12,884 bases of DNA from Bacillota bacterium (GTDB taxonomy: Bacteria; Bacillota; Clostridia; Clostridiales; Clostridiaceae). The translations under genes and the position numbers were made by a program. The notes below the pieces were generated by a model, which was not told the origin of the DNA, ran no database searches, and saw only the letters and a program-made list of their open reading frames with translations. Positions 1 through 7,293 of the stretch are shown here, in pieces. Numbering within the stretch: position 1 is the first letter of the stretch; every line of letters begins with the position of its first letter. The stretch lies in the NCBI GenBank assembly GCA_030706015.1, contig JAUZPI010000107.1, positions 1 to 12,884 of the forward strand. The letters are read 5' to 3'.

Positions 1-1352
1 AAATAGGTGCATATTTATATAAAGCAGAAGAGGAAGCTATTAATTCTTCAAAAGCACTAGATGAAAAAATAGCTAATGGAGAAACTCTACAGGGCTTAGG
101 CGGAGTTCCAGTAGCTATTAAAGATAATATAAGCGTAAAAGAAATGCAAAATACTTGTGGATCGAAAATACTTCAGGGTTACACAGCACCTTATGATGCC
201 ACTGTAACTGAAAGGATAAGAGAGAACAATGGAATCATACTTGGCAAGCTTAATATGGATGAATTTGCTATGGGTTCCTCTAATGAAAACAGTGCCTTTA
301 AAAAGGTGGTAAACCCCTGGAATAAGGACTATGTTCCTGGTGGTTCCTCTGGGGGCTCGGCAGCAGCTGTGGCTGCTTTTGAAGCTCCACTTTCTCTTGG
401 AACAGAAACTGGCGGCTCTGTGAGGCAGCCTGCTTCCTTTTGTTCTGTGGTAGGGCTTAAACCTACTTACGGAAGAATATCAAGATATGGAGTAACTGCC
501 TTTGGTTCAACTTTGGACCAGGTGGGGACTATAGGAAGAGATGTGGAAGACTGCGCGCTGCTAACCCAAAACATTGCAGGCATAGATAGTAAGGATTTCA
601 CCACAGTAGATATCCCGGTTCAAGATTATACTAAGAGTCTTACCAGAGATTTAAGAGGTAGAAGAATTGGTATACCAAAGGAATACTTTGGTGAAGGCTT
701 AGAGGAGGAGGTAAGAAAAACCATTGATGAAGCAATAAAAGTATTAAAAGATAATGGTGCTGAAATTAAAGAATGTTCCCTTCCTTTAACGGAATATGCT
801 CTTGCCGCCTACTACATAATATCCTCCGCAGAGGCGTCTTCAAACCTAGGTAGATTTGATGGTATAAAATATGGTCACAGATCAGAAGAAGCTAAAGAAG
901 CTATAGACATATATTTTAAATCTAGAAGTGAAGGTTTTGGAAGTGAAGTAAAAAGAAGAATAATGCTTGGAACTTATGTGCTTTCAGCAGGTTATTATGA
1001 TGCTTACTATAAAAAGGCACTGAAGGTTAGAAATTTAATTAAACAAGATTTTCATAGAGTACTGAAAGAGTTTGACGCTGTAGTTTGTCCCACATCACCA
1101 ACTACTGCCTTTAAATTTGGAGAAAAAACTAAGGATATTCTATCCATGTACTTATCAGATGTCTATACAGTACCAGTAAATATTGCAGGGCTGCCAGCCA
1201 TATCTGTGCCCTGCGGCTTTGTTAATGATCTGCCTGTTGGGCTTCAATTTATAGGTAATTATTTTAGAGAAGATACATTATTTAATTTAGCTTACAGCTA
1301 TGAGGCTTCAACAGAATGGCATATGAAAACTGCTGTAATAGAGGAGGATTAA
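1..1352 (+). CDS. gatA: Aspartyl/glutamyl-tRNA(Asn/Gln) amidotransferase subunit A, 5' partial
   Basis: GatA is the amidase subunit of GatCAB. It releases ammonia from glutamine so that Asp-tRNA(Asn) or Glu-tRNA(Gln) can be amidated in the cytoplasm. The frame is open from base 3 (bases 1-2 complete an earlier codon) and gives 449 residues; the family is about 485, so the N-terminus lies left of the window. The amidase-signature triad is visible: Lys in GVPVAIKDN, the cis-Ser in GGSSGGSAAA, and the nucleophilic Ser in TETGGSVRQPAS. The methionine at 144 is internal, because the conserved IKDN segment lies upstream of it. The gene ends in TAA, three bases before gatB, whose ribosome site (GAGGAGG, 1341-1347) lies inside the end of gatA, so the two are co-transcribed. 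gatC is probably just upstream, out of view. No defect is seen. Confidence 0.96.
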   Translation, partial: IGAYLYKAEEEAINSSKALDEKIANGETLQGLGGVPVAIKDNISVKEMQNTCGSKILQGYTAPYDATVTERIRENNGIILGKLNMDEFAMGSSNENSAFKKVVNPWNKDYVPGGSSGGSAAAVAAFEAPLSLGTETGGSVRQPASFCSVVGLKPTYGRISRYGVTAFGSTLDQVGTIGRDVEDCALLTQNIAGIDSKDFTTVDIPVQDYTKSLTRDLRGRRIGIPKEYFGEGLEEEVRKTIDEAIKVLKDNGAEIKECSLPLTEYALAAYYIISSAEASSNLGRFDGIKYGHRSEEAKEAIDIYFKSRSEGFGSEVKRRIMLGTYVLSAGYYDAYYKKALKVRNLIKQDFHRVLKEFDAVVCPTSPTTAFKFGEKTKDILSMYLSDVYTVPVNIAGLPAISVPCGFVNDLPVGLQFIGNYFREDTLFNLAYSYEASTEWHMKTAVIEED

Positions 1353-1355
1353 TAT

Positions 1356-2786
1356 ATGGAATACGAAGTTGTTATAGGTTTAGAGGTACATGCGGAACTT
1401 GCAACCAAAACTAAAATATTCTGCGGATGCGCAGCGGAATTTGGAGCGGAGCCTAATAGTCACGTATGTCCTGTGTGTATGGGGCTTCCAGGTTCACTGC
1501 CTAAGTTGAATAAAAAGGTTGTAGAATATGCAATAAAGGCTGGACTAGCTTTGAACTGTTCTATTACTAAACTAGGGAGACTGGATAGAAAGAGCATTTT
1601 TTATCCAGACTGTCCTAAAAATTATCAAATATCACAGCATGAACTTCCTATTTGCAGAGATGGGCTTGTAGAAATTGAATTAGAGGATGGAAGTACAAAG
1701 AAGATTAGAATTGAGAGAATACATATTGAAGAAGATGCGGCTAAGCTGCTGCATACTGAGGACAAAACTATGGTGGACTTCAATAGGTCAGGGGTTCCTC
1801 TTACAGAGATAGTTTCAAAACCAGATATGAGCAGTGCAGAGGAAGCAGTTCAATATCTTGAAAGATTAAAGAGTATTTTAACCTGTATAGGTGTTTCTTA
1901 CTGAAAAATGGAAGAAGGATCTTTAAGATGTGATGCTAACGTCTCTGTCATGGAAACGGGTTCTAAGGATTTTGGTGTAAGAACAGATATTAAAAATTTG
2001 AATTCCTTTAAAGCCTTAGAAAAGGCAATAAATTTTGAAGTTGATAGACACATAGCTGCTATAAGGGCAGGGGAAGAGCTTTATCAAGAAACAAGAAGAT
2101 GGGATGATACAAAGAATATTACCATAGTAATGAGAAGTAAGGAATTTGCAAATGATTATAGATATTTTCCGGAAGGAGATCTTGTTACTTTAAATATAGA
2201 TGATAAGTGGATTGAAGAAATAAGAGAAAATATACCTGAACTTCCATATGAAAAAGAACAGAGATTTGTAGAACAATTTAAGCTTCCAAGGTATGATGCA
2301 GAGATATTAGCCCTTACAAGGTCTATGGCAGATTTCTTTGAAAAAACAGCAGAAATTAGCGGTGATGCTAAATCTGCAGCAAATTGGCTTATGGGAGATA
2401 TTACAAAGCTAATGAAAGAAAATGGTGTTTGGGTGGAGGATTTAATATTCACTCCAGAACATTTAGCTGAACTTATTAACCTTATTAATGCTGGCACAAT
2501 TTCCAATGCCATTGGTAAAAAGGTCATAGTAGATATGTTTAACACAGGAAAATCACCTAGCACCATTGTGGAAGAAGAGGGGTTAATACAAAATAGTGAC
2601 GAGGCTTCTATATTAGATGTAGTTAAGAAAGTATTAGATAATAATGCGAAATCTATTGAAGACTATAAAGATGGTAAAACTCAAGCACTTGGCTACCTTG
2701 TTGGCATGGTAATGAAAGAGAGTAAAGGGACGGCTAACCCTCAAATTGTAAATAAACTATTGAATGAAGAGATAGTGAAATATTAA
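1356..2786 (+). pseudogene. gatB: Amidotransferase subunit B, interrupted by an in-frame TGA
   Basis: GatB binds the misacylated tRNA and activates it with ATP in the GatCAB complex. Codons 1-182 (1356-1901) and 184-475 (1908-2786) are in the same frame and together match the normal family length of about 475. Codon 183 (1902-1904) is TGA. The N-terminal half has the GLEVHAEL motif and zinc cysteines C23, C25, C38, C41; the second half has MEEGSLRCDANVSV, DYRYFPEGD and a complete YqeY-like tail. Family members usually carry Asp then Cys or Val before KMEEGS; here these are Tyr and stop, so two substitutions, no indel. An ATG two codons after the stop could allow reinitiation (AGGTG at 1888-1892 is rather far, 14 bases), giving 182- and 292-residue pieces split inside the catalytic cradle domain. 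Many clostridia carry two gatCAB sets, so loss of one may be tolerated. A base-call error is the other explanation. Confidence 0.9.
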
Positions 2787-2846
2787 GCATTCTTCATTTA
2801 GCTACATTCTAGTATAATGTTCACAACTGCTAAAGAAACAAGAAAA

Positions 2847-2887
2847 GGCCGTATAATGGATGTTGGTTCCAGTATATGGCCTATTTT
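2847..2887. terminator. Bidirectional rho-independent terminator between gatB and marR
   Basis: AGGCCGTATA (2847-2856) pairs with TATATGGCCT (2874-2883) through ten base pairs, one of them G-U, around a 17-base loop. ATTTT follows on the + strand and TTTTC on the - strand. It lies between the convergent gatB and marR and can end both transcripts. Confidence 0.7.
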
Positions 2888-2909
2888 CGCTTATGAGATA
2901 TACACCATG

Positions 2910-3359
2910 TTATTTGCGATCATACGTATTAAAATCTCTGAGCATTTCAGTAAATTTTTCAAGTTGGTAATCATCCCATTTTGAAATGCGCTCATAGAAT
3001 AGGGATTCCTTTTCCTTTAGAGCATCTTGTGTTTTTTGTCGCCCAAGTTCAGTTAAAGATAATAATACTCCTCTTCGATCATCTGGCGATACTTCACTTT
3101 TCACATAACCCAAGCCCCTCAGTTGATTGACTAGGCGGCTTACAGAGCTGCGATCCATTGCTGTTGATTCTGCTAAAACTGTGGCGCTTGTTGGGCCAAA
3201 TGAGAAAAGCCAACGGACAAGCAGAAAAGCTGCAGGCTGTAATGTTGAATCGAAACGTGTTGCAGTTCTGACATTCAGCGCATGTGAAGCACTTATAAGT
3301 GCATTTAATTGTTCCCCAAGTTTCAATTCCAGTTCTGTTCTCTTAGTATTACTGTCCAT
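2910..3359 (-). CDS. MarR-family transcriptional regulator
   Basis: This is a 149-residue winged-helix DNA-binding protein of MarR size. The N-terminal dimerisation helices are followed by the helix-turn-helix (about residues 57-82, with recognition helix MDRSSVSRLVNQL). The wing follows with the family hallmark DDRRGVLLSLTELG (residues 93-106). The start ATG is preceded by AGGTG on the minus strand (3364-3368). The gene diverges from the short-chain dehydrogenase at 3567. The 207-base gap carries a long perfect inverted repeat that overlaps the dehydrogenase promoter, so repression of both genes, relieved by a ligand or oxidant, is the likely arrangement. It has one cysteine at most, so there is no obvious OhrR-type thiol switch; the inducer is unknown. 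It ends at the shared terminator with gatB. Confidence 0.93.
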   Translation of the reverse strand: MDSNTKRTELELKLGEQLNALISASHALNVRTATRFDSTLQPAAFLLVRWLFSFGPTSATVLAESTAMDRSSVSRLVNQLRGLGYVKSEVSPDDRRGVLLSLTELGRQKTQDALKEKESLFYERISKWDDYQLEKFTEMLRDFNTYDRK

Positions 3360-3398
3360 AGTTCACCTCAATTTAATATTTTAATTCAAACAATAAAG

Positions 3399-3446
3399 TA
3401 TTTGACATATATCAAGTAAAATTATATACTTGATATATGTCAAATA
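3399..3446. promoter_or_regulatory. Perfect 20-bp inverted repeat, probable MarR operator pair
   Basis: Bases 3399-3418 are exactly repeated in inverse at 3427-3446, with an 8-base spacer. Each arm contains its own dyad (TTGACATATATCAA at 3402-3415; TTGATATATGTCAA at 3430-3443), so there are two 14-bp palindromes with centres 28 bp apart. MarR dimers typically bind AT-rich palindromes of this size. The arms cover the -35 and the -10/start region of the dehydrogenase promoter and lie upstream of marR, which fits joint repression. Confidence 0.8.
3402..3430 (+). promoter_or_regulatory. Sigma-A-type promoter for the short-chain dehydrogenase
   Basis: TTGACA (3402-3407), a 17-base spacer and TATACT (3425-3430) make a near-consensus promoter lying inside the operator repeat. 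The predicted start near 3437 leaves a leader of about 130 bases before the ATG at 3567. Because the region is symmetric, the minus strand also has TTGACA (complement of 3438-3443), with a weaker -10 (TTTACT) 17 bases on, which could serve marR. Confidence 0.7.
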
Positions 3447-3566
3447 TAATTGTTTAGTAACTAGGTGTCAAGTAGATTTGAAGCATTACATCATTTATCA
3501 ATGTAGGATACGCATATATGATATGAAATAGTAATTTATCTTATAAACATTAGGAGGAGAAATATT

Positions 3567-4442
3567 ATGACCACTAAACCAATTACTGTAATAACTGGCG
3601 CCACCAGTGGGCTTGGACAACTCGTCGCCATTGAATTAGCAAAACGAGGTAATCATCTTGTTTTGACTGCTAGGAACAGAAGTAAAGCGGAAGAGACTAA
3701 AGAGATAATAAAAAGTATTGTACCAAAAGCAGAAGTAGACTTCTTTTTCGGAAATCTTTCATTGATGGAAGAGGTCATAAGAATTGGAAATGAAATTAAA
3801 GCCTCATATTCCCATATTGATGTGCTAGTAAATAATGCAGGATTACATGCATTTGAGCAGCGAATAACCTCTGAGGGTTTTTCAGAAATGATAGCAGTAA
3901 ATTATCTAGCTCCATGGGTATTAACCCATACCCTAAAGCAATCTTTAATAAAATCAGGAAATGCTAGGGTCGTTAACGTTGCTTCAGAGGCATCTCGAAA
4001 GCATGGTGAACTTAAGCTGCCAGATGATTTGACAAACACTGATACATTTACTTCTAGGGAGTCATCTTTGCTTTATGGAAAAACTAAGCTGCTTAATATT
4101 ATGTTTACTGGGGAACTGTCACGCCAACTAGAAGGTACAGGAGTTACTGTAAATGCACTTAATCCTGGATTTAATGTGACAGGTCTTGGACGTGAACTTT
4201 GGTTTGCTTCCGTACTTGAAGGTATATTAAAATTCTTGCATATTGGCGATCCACATAAAGGGGCTGATATTATTGTTCGTTTAGCTGCTGACTTGCAATA
4301 TCAAGGAGTTACGGGTGGTTATTTTAATGTTGGAACTGGTAAACCTATTGTTCCTGTATATCCAGGTGGGGATAGCACTATGCAAAATAAATTATGGAAT
4401 GATACTAAAGAATTGTTGCAGCAAAAAGGTTTTATAGAGTGA
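3567..4442 (+). CDS. Short-chain dehydrogenase/reductase (retinol-dehydrogenase-like SDR)
   Basis: This is a 291-residue NAD(P)-dependent oxidoreductase. The sequence shows the classical SDR layout: nucleotide-binding TGATSGLG (residues 10-17), NNAG (89-92), structural Asn in VNY (112), catalytic Ser140 in VVNVAS, Tyr170-x3-Lys174 (YGKTK) and the NPG turn after strand 6 (199-201). The Arg after strand 2 (TARNR) suggests NADP(H) preference. AGGAGG (3552-3557) lies nine bases before the ATG. The overall pattern resembles the retinol dehydrogenase/WW-domain oxidoreductase branch, whose bacterial members act on varied aldehydes, ketones or alcohols; the substrate cannot be read from sequence. The divergent MarR gene and the operator on its promoter suggest induction by a small toxic or aromatic compound (inference). 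It ends in TGA, and the frame then stays open for 38 more codons (see next entry). Confidence 0.93.
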   Translation: MTTKPITVITGATSGLGQLVAIELAKRGNHLVLTARNRSKAEETKEIIKSIVPKAEVDFFFGNLSLMEEVIRIGNEIKASYSHIDVLVNNAGLHAFEQRITSEGFSEMIAVNYLAPWVLTHTLKQSLIKSGNARVVNVASEASRKHGELKLPDDLTNTDTFTSRESSLLYGKTKLLNIMFTGELSRQLEGTGVTVNALNPGFNVTGLGRELWFASVLEGILKFLHIGDPHKGADIIVRLAADLQYQGVTGGYFNVGTGKPIVPVYPGGDSTMQNKLWNDTKELLQQKGFIE

Positions 4443-4559
4443 AATATTAAATCAAACAATTCAATTGATGTAGCGGTCATTGTACATGGATATGGCTACT
4501 GCAGGGAGAAGCAGCTTAGATTAGTACGGTTATTGGCTGAAGCTGGAATTGTCACATAG
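4443..4559 (+). other. In-frame open extension after the dehydrogenase, possible gene remnant
   Basis: After the dehydrogenase TGA (4440-4442) the same frame runs on for 38 codons to TAG at 4557-4559. The middle reads like real protein (VHGYGYCREKQLRLVRLLAE). There is no start codon or ribosome site, and the dehydrogenase already has a normal length and end. It is most likely the tail of a lost gene; I do not recognise the family. Chance openness in an AT-rich gap is possible but the composition argues mildly against it. Confidence 0.3.
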
Positions 4560-4564
4560 CTTAT

Positions 4565-4596
4565 TTGCTATATTTGATGATTAATTTGTATATAAT
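4565..4596 (+). promoter_or_regulatory. Possible promoter for the APH-like kinase
   Basis: TATAAT at 4591-4596 is an exact -10 box about 40 bases before the ribosome site GGGGTGG. The -35 is poor: TTGCTA at 4565-4570 lies 20 bases away from the exact box, or 18 from an overlapping TATATA at 4589. Confidence 0.35.
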
Positions 4597-4637
4597 ATTA
4601 CAATAAAGCAAAATTAACTTTTATTGGGGTGGAAAAT

Positions 4638-5615
4638 ATGATTCCAGAGAATAAGCAGGCCGCTGTAAAGAACGCATTGAAAACAGCCTTTGGAGTGGAC
4701 AGTTATGATGATATCCAGGCTATAACCATTGGTCTATCAAATGCATTCACGTTTCGTATTGTTGTAAAAAACAAACCTTATCTAATGAAAATTGCACGCA
4801 CCGATGAATTGAGCATGCCTGCAAAATATTATGAATACATGAAGTTAGCAGCAGAATCGGGAATAGCTCCTAAGGTTTGGTATTTAAGTACTCAGGATAA
4901 AATATCAATAACAGATTTTATAGAAGCTAAGCCATTTCCTATAAATAAAGCAAAAGAAATAATGCCAAGACTTCTTGGCAGGCTGCATAAACTGCCACCC
5001 TTTCACAAAACAGCAAATTACTTTGATACAATGGATGGAATTGTGCAAAGATTTCAAGCTGCGAATTTTCTACCAGATAACTTGACTGAAGAAATATTAA
5101 AGAACTATACCCGTGTAAAAAGTGTTTATCCCTGCCATTCCGAAGATTTAGTTTCATGCCATAACGACCTAAAACCTGAAAATTTTATTTTTGATGGAGA
5201 ACGTGTTTGGCTGGTGGATTGGGAAGCAGCTTTTTTAAATGACCGCTATTTAGATTTAGCTGTAGTGGCTAACTTTGTTGTTCATAATGATGATGATGAG
5301 CTGCAATATCTTCAAAACTATTTTTGTGAAACTCCTGACCAATATATACAAGCTCGATTTTTCCTTATGCAGCAGCTGCTTCATGTATTTTATATGTCTA
5401 TTTTTATCCTATATGCTTCTAAAAGTGTACCTATAAATATAGATAACATAAAAACAAATTTTAGAGATTTTCATCAACTTATGTGGGAAGGTAAAATTGA
5501 TTTATCTAAGGATGAAAATAAACTGCAATATGCATTAGTGCACATGAATAAGTTTTTATGCAATATTAAAACTAAACGTTTTGAAGATGCTTTAAATATC
5601 ATTTCTAAAAAGTAG
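4638..5615 (+). CDS. Phosphotransferase of the APH/choline-kinase family
   Basis: This is a 325-residue protein-kinase-like small-molecule kinase. Landmarks counted from the ATG at 4638 are the ATP-anchoring Lys51 (YLMKIA), the catalytic loop CHNDLKPENF with His175, Asp177 and Asn182, and the metal-binding Asp194 in LVDWE. The DWE(A/Y) form and the downstream ND-R-YLDLA pattern are typical of choline/ethanolamine kinases and LicA-like enzymes rather than aminoglycoside phosphotransferases, so choline, an amino sugar or a thiamine-type alcohol is a likelier substrate than an antibiotic (inference). I prefer the ATG at 4638 over the in-frame GTG at 4629: the ribosome site GGGGTGG (4626-4632) overlaps that GTG and is well placed, five bases from the ATG. 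The gene appears to stand alone. Confidence 0.88.
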   Translation: MIPENKQAAVKNALKTAFGVDSYDDIQAITIGLSNAFTFRIVVKNKPYLMKIARTDELSMPAKYYEYMKLAAESGIAPKVWYLSTQDKISITDFIEAKPFPINKAKEIMPRLLGRLHKLPPFHKTANYFDTMDGIVQRFQAANFLPDNLTEEILKNYTRVKSVYPCHSEDLVSCHNDLKPENFIFDGERVWLVDWEAAFLNDRYLDLAVVANFVVHNDDDELQYLQNYFCETPDQYIQARFFLMQQLLHVFYMSIFILYASKSVPINIDNIKTNFRDFHQLMWEGKIDLSKDENKLQYALVHMNKFLCNIKTKRFEDALNIISKK

Positions 5616-6153
5616 CTTTCAATTATTTATGTAAAACACCTCATTATTCAGAATTGAATTTTGGGGTTTATTTGTGTTGTAATTAGTAATAGGGAATTGT
5701 TAAACTAGTATTAGACCGAGCAGAAATAAATTGTATTGACAACGCTCCTATTTATGTGAAAAATGCAGACAAAGCAATAATTGCATTACAAGAAGGAACA
5801 AATAACAGCATAACTGATGGTAAAAAATATACTCTTGCTGATGCTTCCAAAGCTTCTTAAGGTGACGGACTGGATGCCAATGGCTCCATGACTATCACTG
5901 GCGGTACAGCAGTTGTAAGTGGCCCAACAGCAAATAATAATGCTGCCGTAGATTATGATGCAGGACTTGAAATAACAGGAGGAACACTAATAGCTGCAGG
6001 AAGCTTAGGAATGGCGCAGGCACCTTCTGATAATGCAAAACAGTACTCAGCAGTTATGTATTTCACAAGTTCACAGAAGGCAGGAACTTTTGTAACTCTT
6101 AAAGATAGCAGCGTCAAAACAATAGCCAGCTATGGACCTAATAAGGAATTTCC

Positions 6154-6182
6154 TTGTAAATATATTGTAGTGGTTGTATTAT
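6154..6182 (+). promoter_or_regulatory. Candidate promoter for the LytTR-DUF3021 operon
   Basis: TTGTAA (6154-6159), a 17-base spacer and TATTAT (6177-6182) form a plausible promoter starting right where homology to the Cthe_2159 remnant ends. The predicted start near 6189 leaves about 75 bases of leader before the ATG at 6264. Confidence 0.5.
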
Positions 6183-6190
6183 TTTATTAT

Positions 6191-6211
6191 ATTTACTACA
6201 TGGTAGTAGAT
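6191..6211. repeat. Palindrome at the predicted LytTR operon start site
   Basis: ATTTACTAC-ATG-GTAGTAGAT is an inverted repeat with nine-base arms and one mismatch. It covers about +3 to +23 of the predicted transcript, a position suited to an operator or a short 5' hairpin. LytTR proteins usually bind direct repeats, so the binder may be another protein. Confidence 0.45.
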
Positions 6212-6263
6212 AAAAGTAAGGTGAATATTATTTATATTTAGTCCAACAAATAAAGAGGTAATA

Positions 6264-6701
6264 ATGAAAATATCTATAGAAAAAATTGATAAAAATCAGC
6301 AAGAGGAAATAATTATTAAATGCCACGAGTTAGATGAAGAGGTTTTGCAAATTATAAAGCAACTGCAAACAAATAATAATGTACTAATTGGTTATGATGG
6401 AGATACCATACATAGAATTAGGTCGGAAAATATATATTATTTTGAGGCGGTAGACAATAATATATTTGCGTACTGTAAAGATAAGGTATTTGAATTAAAA
6501 CAGAAGTTGTATGAATTAGAAGAAATGCTTGAAGTCAAGAATTTCTTTCGTGCATCTAAATCAACAGTTGTAAATATTACAAAGATTTCTTTTGTACAAC
6601 CTTCATTAAGCGGCAGGCTTGAAGCTACTCTAGATAATGGTGAAAAAATTATCATATCTAGACAATATGTGAGGGTTCTTAAAAAAAGATTAGGAGTATA
6701 G
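6264..6701 (+). CDS. LytTR-domain DNA-binding regulator
   Basis: This is a 145-residue protein without a receiver domain. Residues 1-37 are a short acidic lead-in. Residues 38-145 form a LytTR domain: IRSENIYYFEAVDNNIFAY (52-70), FFRASKSTVVNI, then GRLEATLDNGEKIIISRQYV before the C-terminal helix LKKRLGV. LytTR domains bind DNA with beta-strand loops and often activate promoters for secreted or membrane functions. AGAGG (6254-6258) precedes the ATG. The DUF3021 membrane protein starts 12 bases after the stop, so the two form an operon. LytTR regulators with an adjacent membrane inhibitor are known (the HdrRM and BrsRM systems of Streptococcus mutans). By analogy the membrane partner would hold this regulator inactive until a signal arrives (inference). 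Autoregulation is likely but no clear LytTR direct repeat was found. Confidence 0.93.
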   Translation: MKISIEKIDKNQQEEIIIKCHELDEEVLQIIKQLQTNNNVLIGYDGDTIHRIRSENIYYFEAVDNNIFAYCKDKVFELKQKLYELEEMLEVKNFFRASKSTVVNITKISFVQPSLSGRLEATLDNGEKIIISRQYVRVLKKRLGV

Positions 6702-6713
6702 GGGGGACAAAAT

Positions 6714-7151
6714 ATGAAGATACCTGAGTTTATAAGAAAAATAATTAAGGATTACTTTATGATATTAGGAGTTGTTATTTTCGTAGTAACAGTAATAAAC
6801 AGTGGATCGATATTTGTACTAACCATAAAAGACTTACATACGATTATGATTGGGGTATTGGCAGGTGACTTAACGAGTCTCATTTATTATTTTCCAAATG
6901 AAATGAGTGAGAAAGATGAGCGTGTTAGAATTTGTATTCACTTCATTTTACTTGAGGTGGTTCTTTTATTATTAGCACATATATTAAATGTTGCTAGGGG
7001 ATATACACAGTTAATGCTGCTGGGGGCCGAGATTGCGCTTATCAATTTGATACTCAGTTTTTTAAGATGGCTTGCAGACAAAAAAGATGCAAATAAAATT
7101 AACGAAAAGTTAAAAAGTATGAAAAAGATGACTAGTAATTTAGATAAATAA
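6714..7151 (+). CDS. DUF3021 membrane protein, partner of the LytTR regulator
   Basis: This is a 145-residue membrane protein with four predicted hydrophobic segments, about residues 13-35, 41-60, 71-92 and 98-118. A lysine-rich tail (KKDANKINEKLKSMKK) follows, probably cytoplasmic. This size, layout and position directly behind a receiver-less LytTR gene are the hallmark of DUF3021 proteins. GGGGGG (6702-6707) follows the upstream stop immediately and serves as ribosome site. The likely role is as membrane sensor or anti-activator of the LytTR protein; no catalytic motif is seen. The last codons are followed by tandem stops (TAATAA). There is no convincing terminator after it, only a weak GACA/TGTC stem near 7217-7227, so some transcription may continue into the CPBP gene. 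Confidence 0.88.
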   Translation: MKIPEFIRKIIKDYFMILGVVIFVVTVINSGSIFVLTIKDLHTIMIGVLAGDLTSLIYYFPNEMSEKDERVRICIHFILLEVVLLLLAHILNVARGYTQLMLLGAEIALINLILSFLRWLADKKDANKINEKLKSMKKMTSNLDK

Positions 7152-7237
7152 TAAATCAATATTTAGGTATAAGATGCAGCTTAATTCCTCTTTTTAACCA
7201 CTTACTGGTGATAGATGACAACATGTCTGTTTTGATA

Positions 7238-7266
7238 TTTACATTAGTTTTCTCATGATGTATATT
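7238..7266 (+). promoter_or_regulatory. Candidate promoter for the CPBP gene
   Basis: TTTACA (7238-7243), a 17-base spacer and TATATT (7261-7266) lie 28 bases before the ATG at 7294, with AAAGGAG between. Confidence 0.5.
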
Positions 7267-7293
7267 ATTCTGAAAATATAAAGGAGTGTTTTT

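Larger units (their letters stand above)
5693..6241 (+). pseudogene. Cthe_2159-type (DUF4353) carbohydrate-binding protein, internal part
   Basis: The family comprises secreted beta-helix proteins that bind polysaccharide (founder: Cthe_2159 of Clostridium thermocellum). One frame gives first NAPIYVKNADKAIIAL and TNNSITDGKKYTLAD, the N-terminal strand repeats. It then hits TAA at 5858-5860 and continues in the same frame with GDGLDANGSMTITGGT, SGPTANNNAAVDYDAG and ITGGTLIAAGSLGMAQAPS, the late repeats. The hundred or more residues of repeats that normally separate these parts are missing. The signal peptide and start are also gone: TAA and TAG sit in frame directly before 5693. Homology stops near 6150 (YGPNKEF), after which the frame reads unrelated hydrophobic sequence to 6241. 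The natural C-terminal end of such a protein occurs at 8808-9034. The ATG at 5888 has no ribosome site and is not a believable independent start. Confidence 0.82.

Noticed and set aside
1902..1904. Selenocysteine or reassigned TGA in gatB
   Set aside because: The position normally holds Cys or Val and is not a redox site in GatB, and no convincing stem-loop follows directly. TGA also ends the dehydrogenase at its normal length, so general recoding is unlikely.
2156..2566. Minus-strand open frame of 136 codons inside gatB
   Set aside because: It is the reverse of well-conserved GatB coding sequence, has no ribosome site and no family-like motifs.
3127..3384. Plus-strand open frame opposite marR
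   Set aside because: It is antisense to the MarR helix-turn-helix region, with no start signal.
4638..5615. Aminoglycoside resistance gene
   Set aside because: The catalytic loop and DWE form fit choline-kinase-like members better, and nothing in the sequence points to an antibiotic substrate.
5633..5674. Terminator after the APH-like kinase
   Set aside because: AAAC-CC against GG-GTTT can pair, but with several mismatches and no good T-run; only a short inner ATTCA/TGAAT stem is solid.
5888..6241. Independent 117-residue protein
   Set aside because: The same frame upstream of 5888 already encodes the family sequence, interrupted by TAA; the ATG is internal and has no ribosome site.
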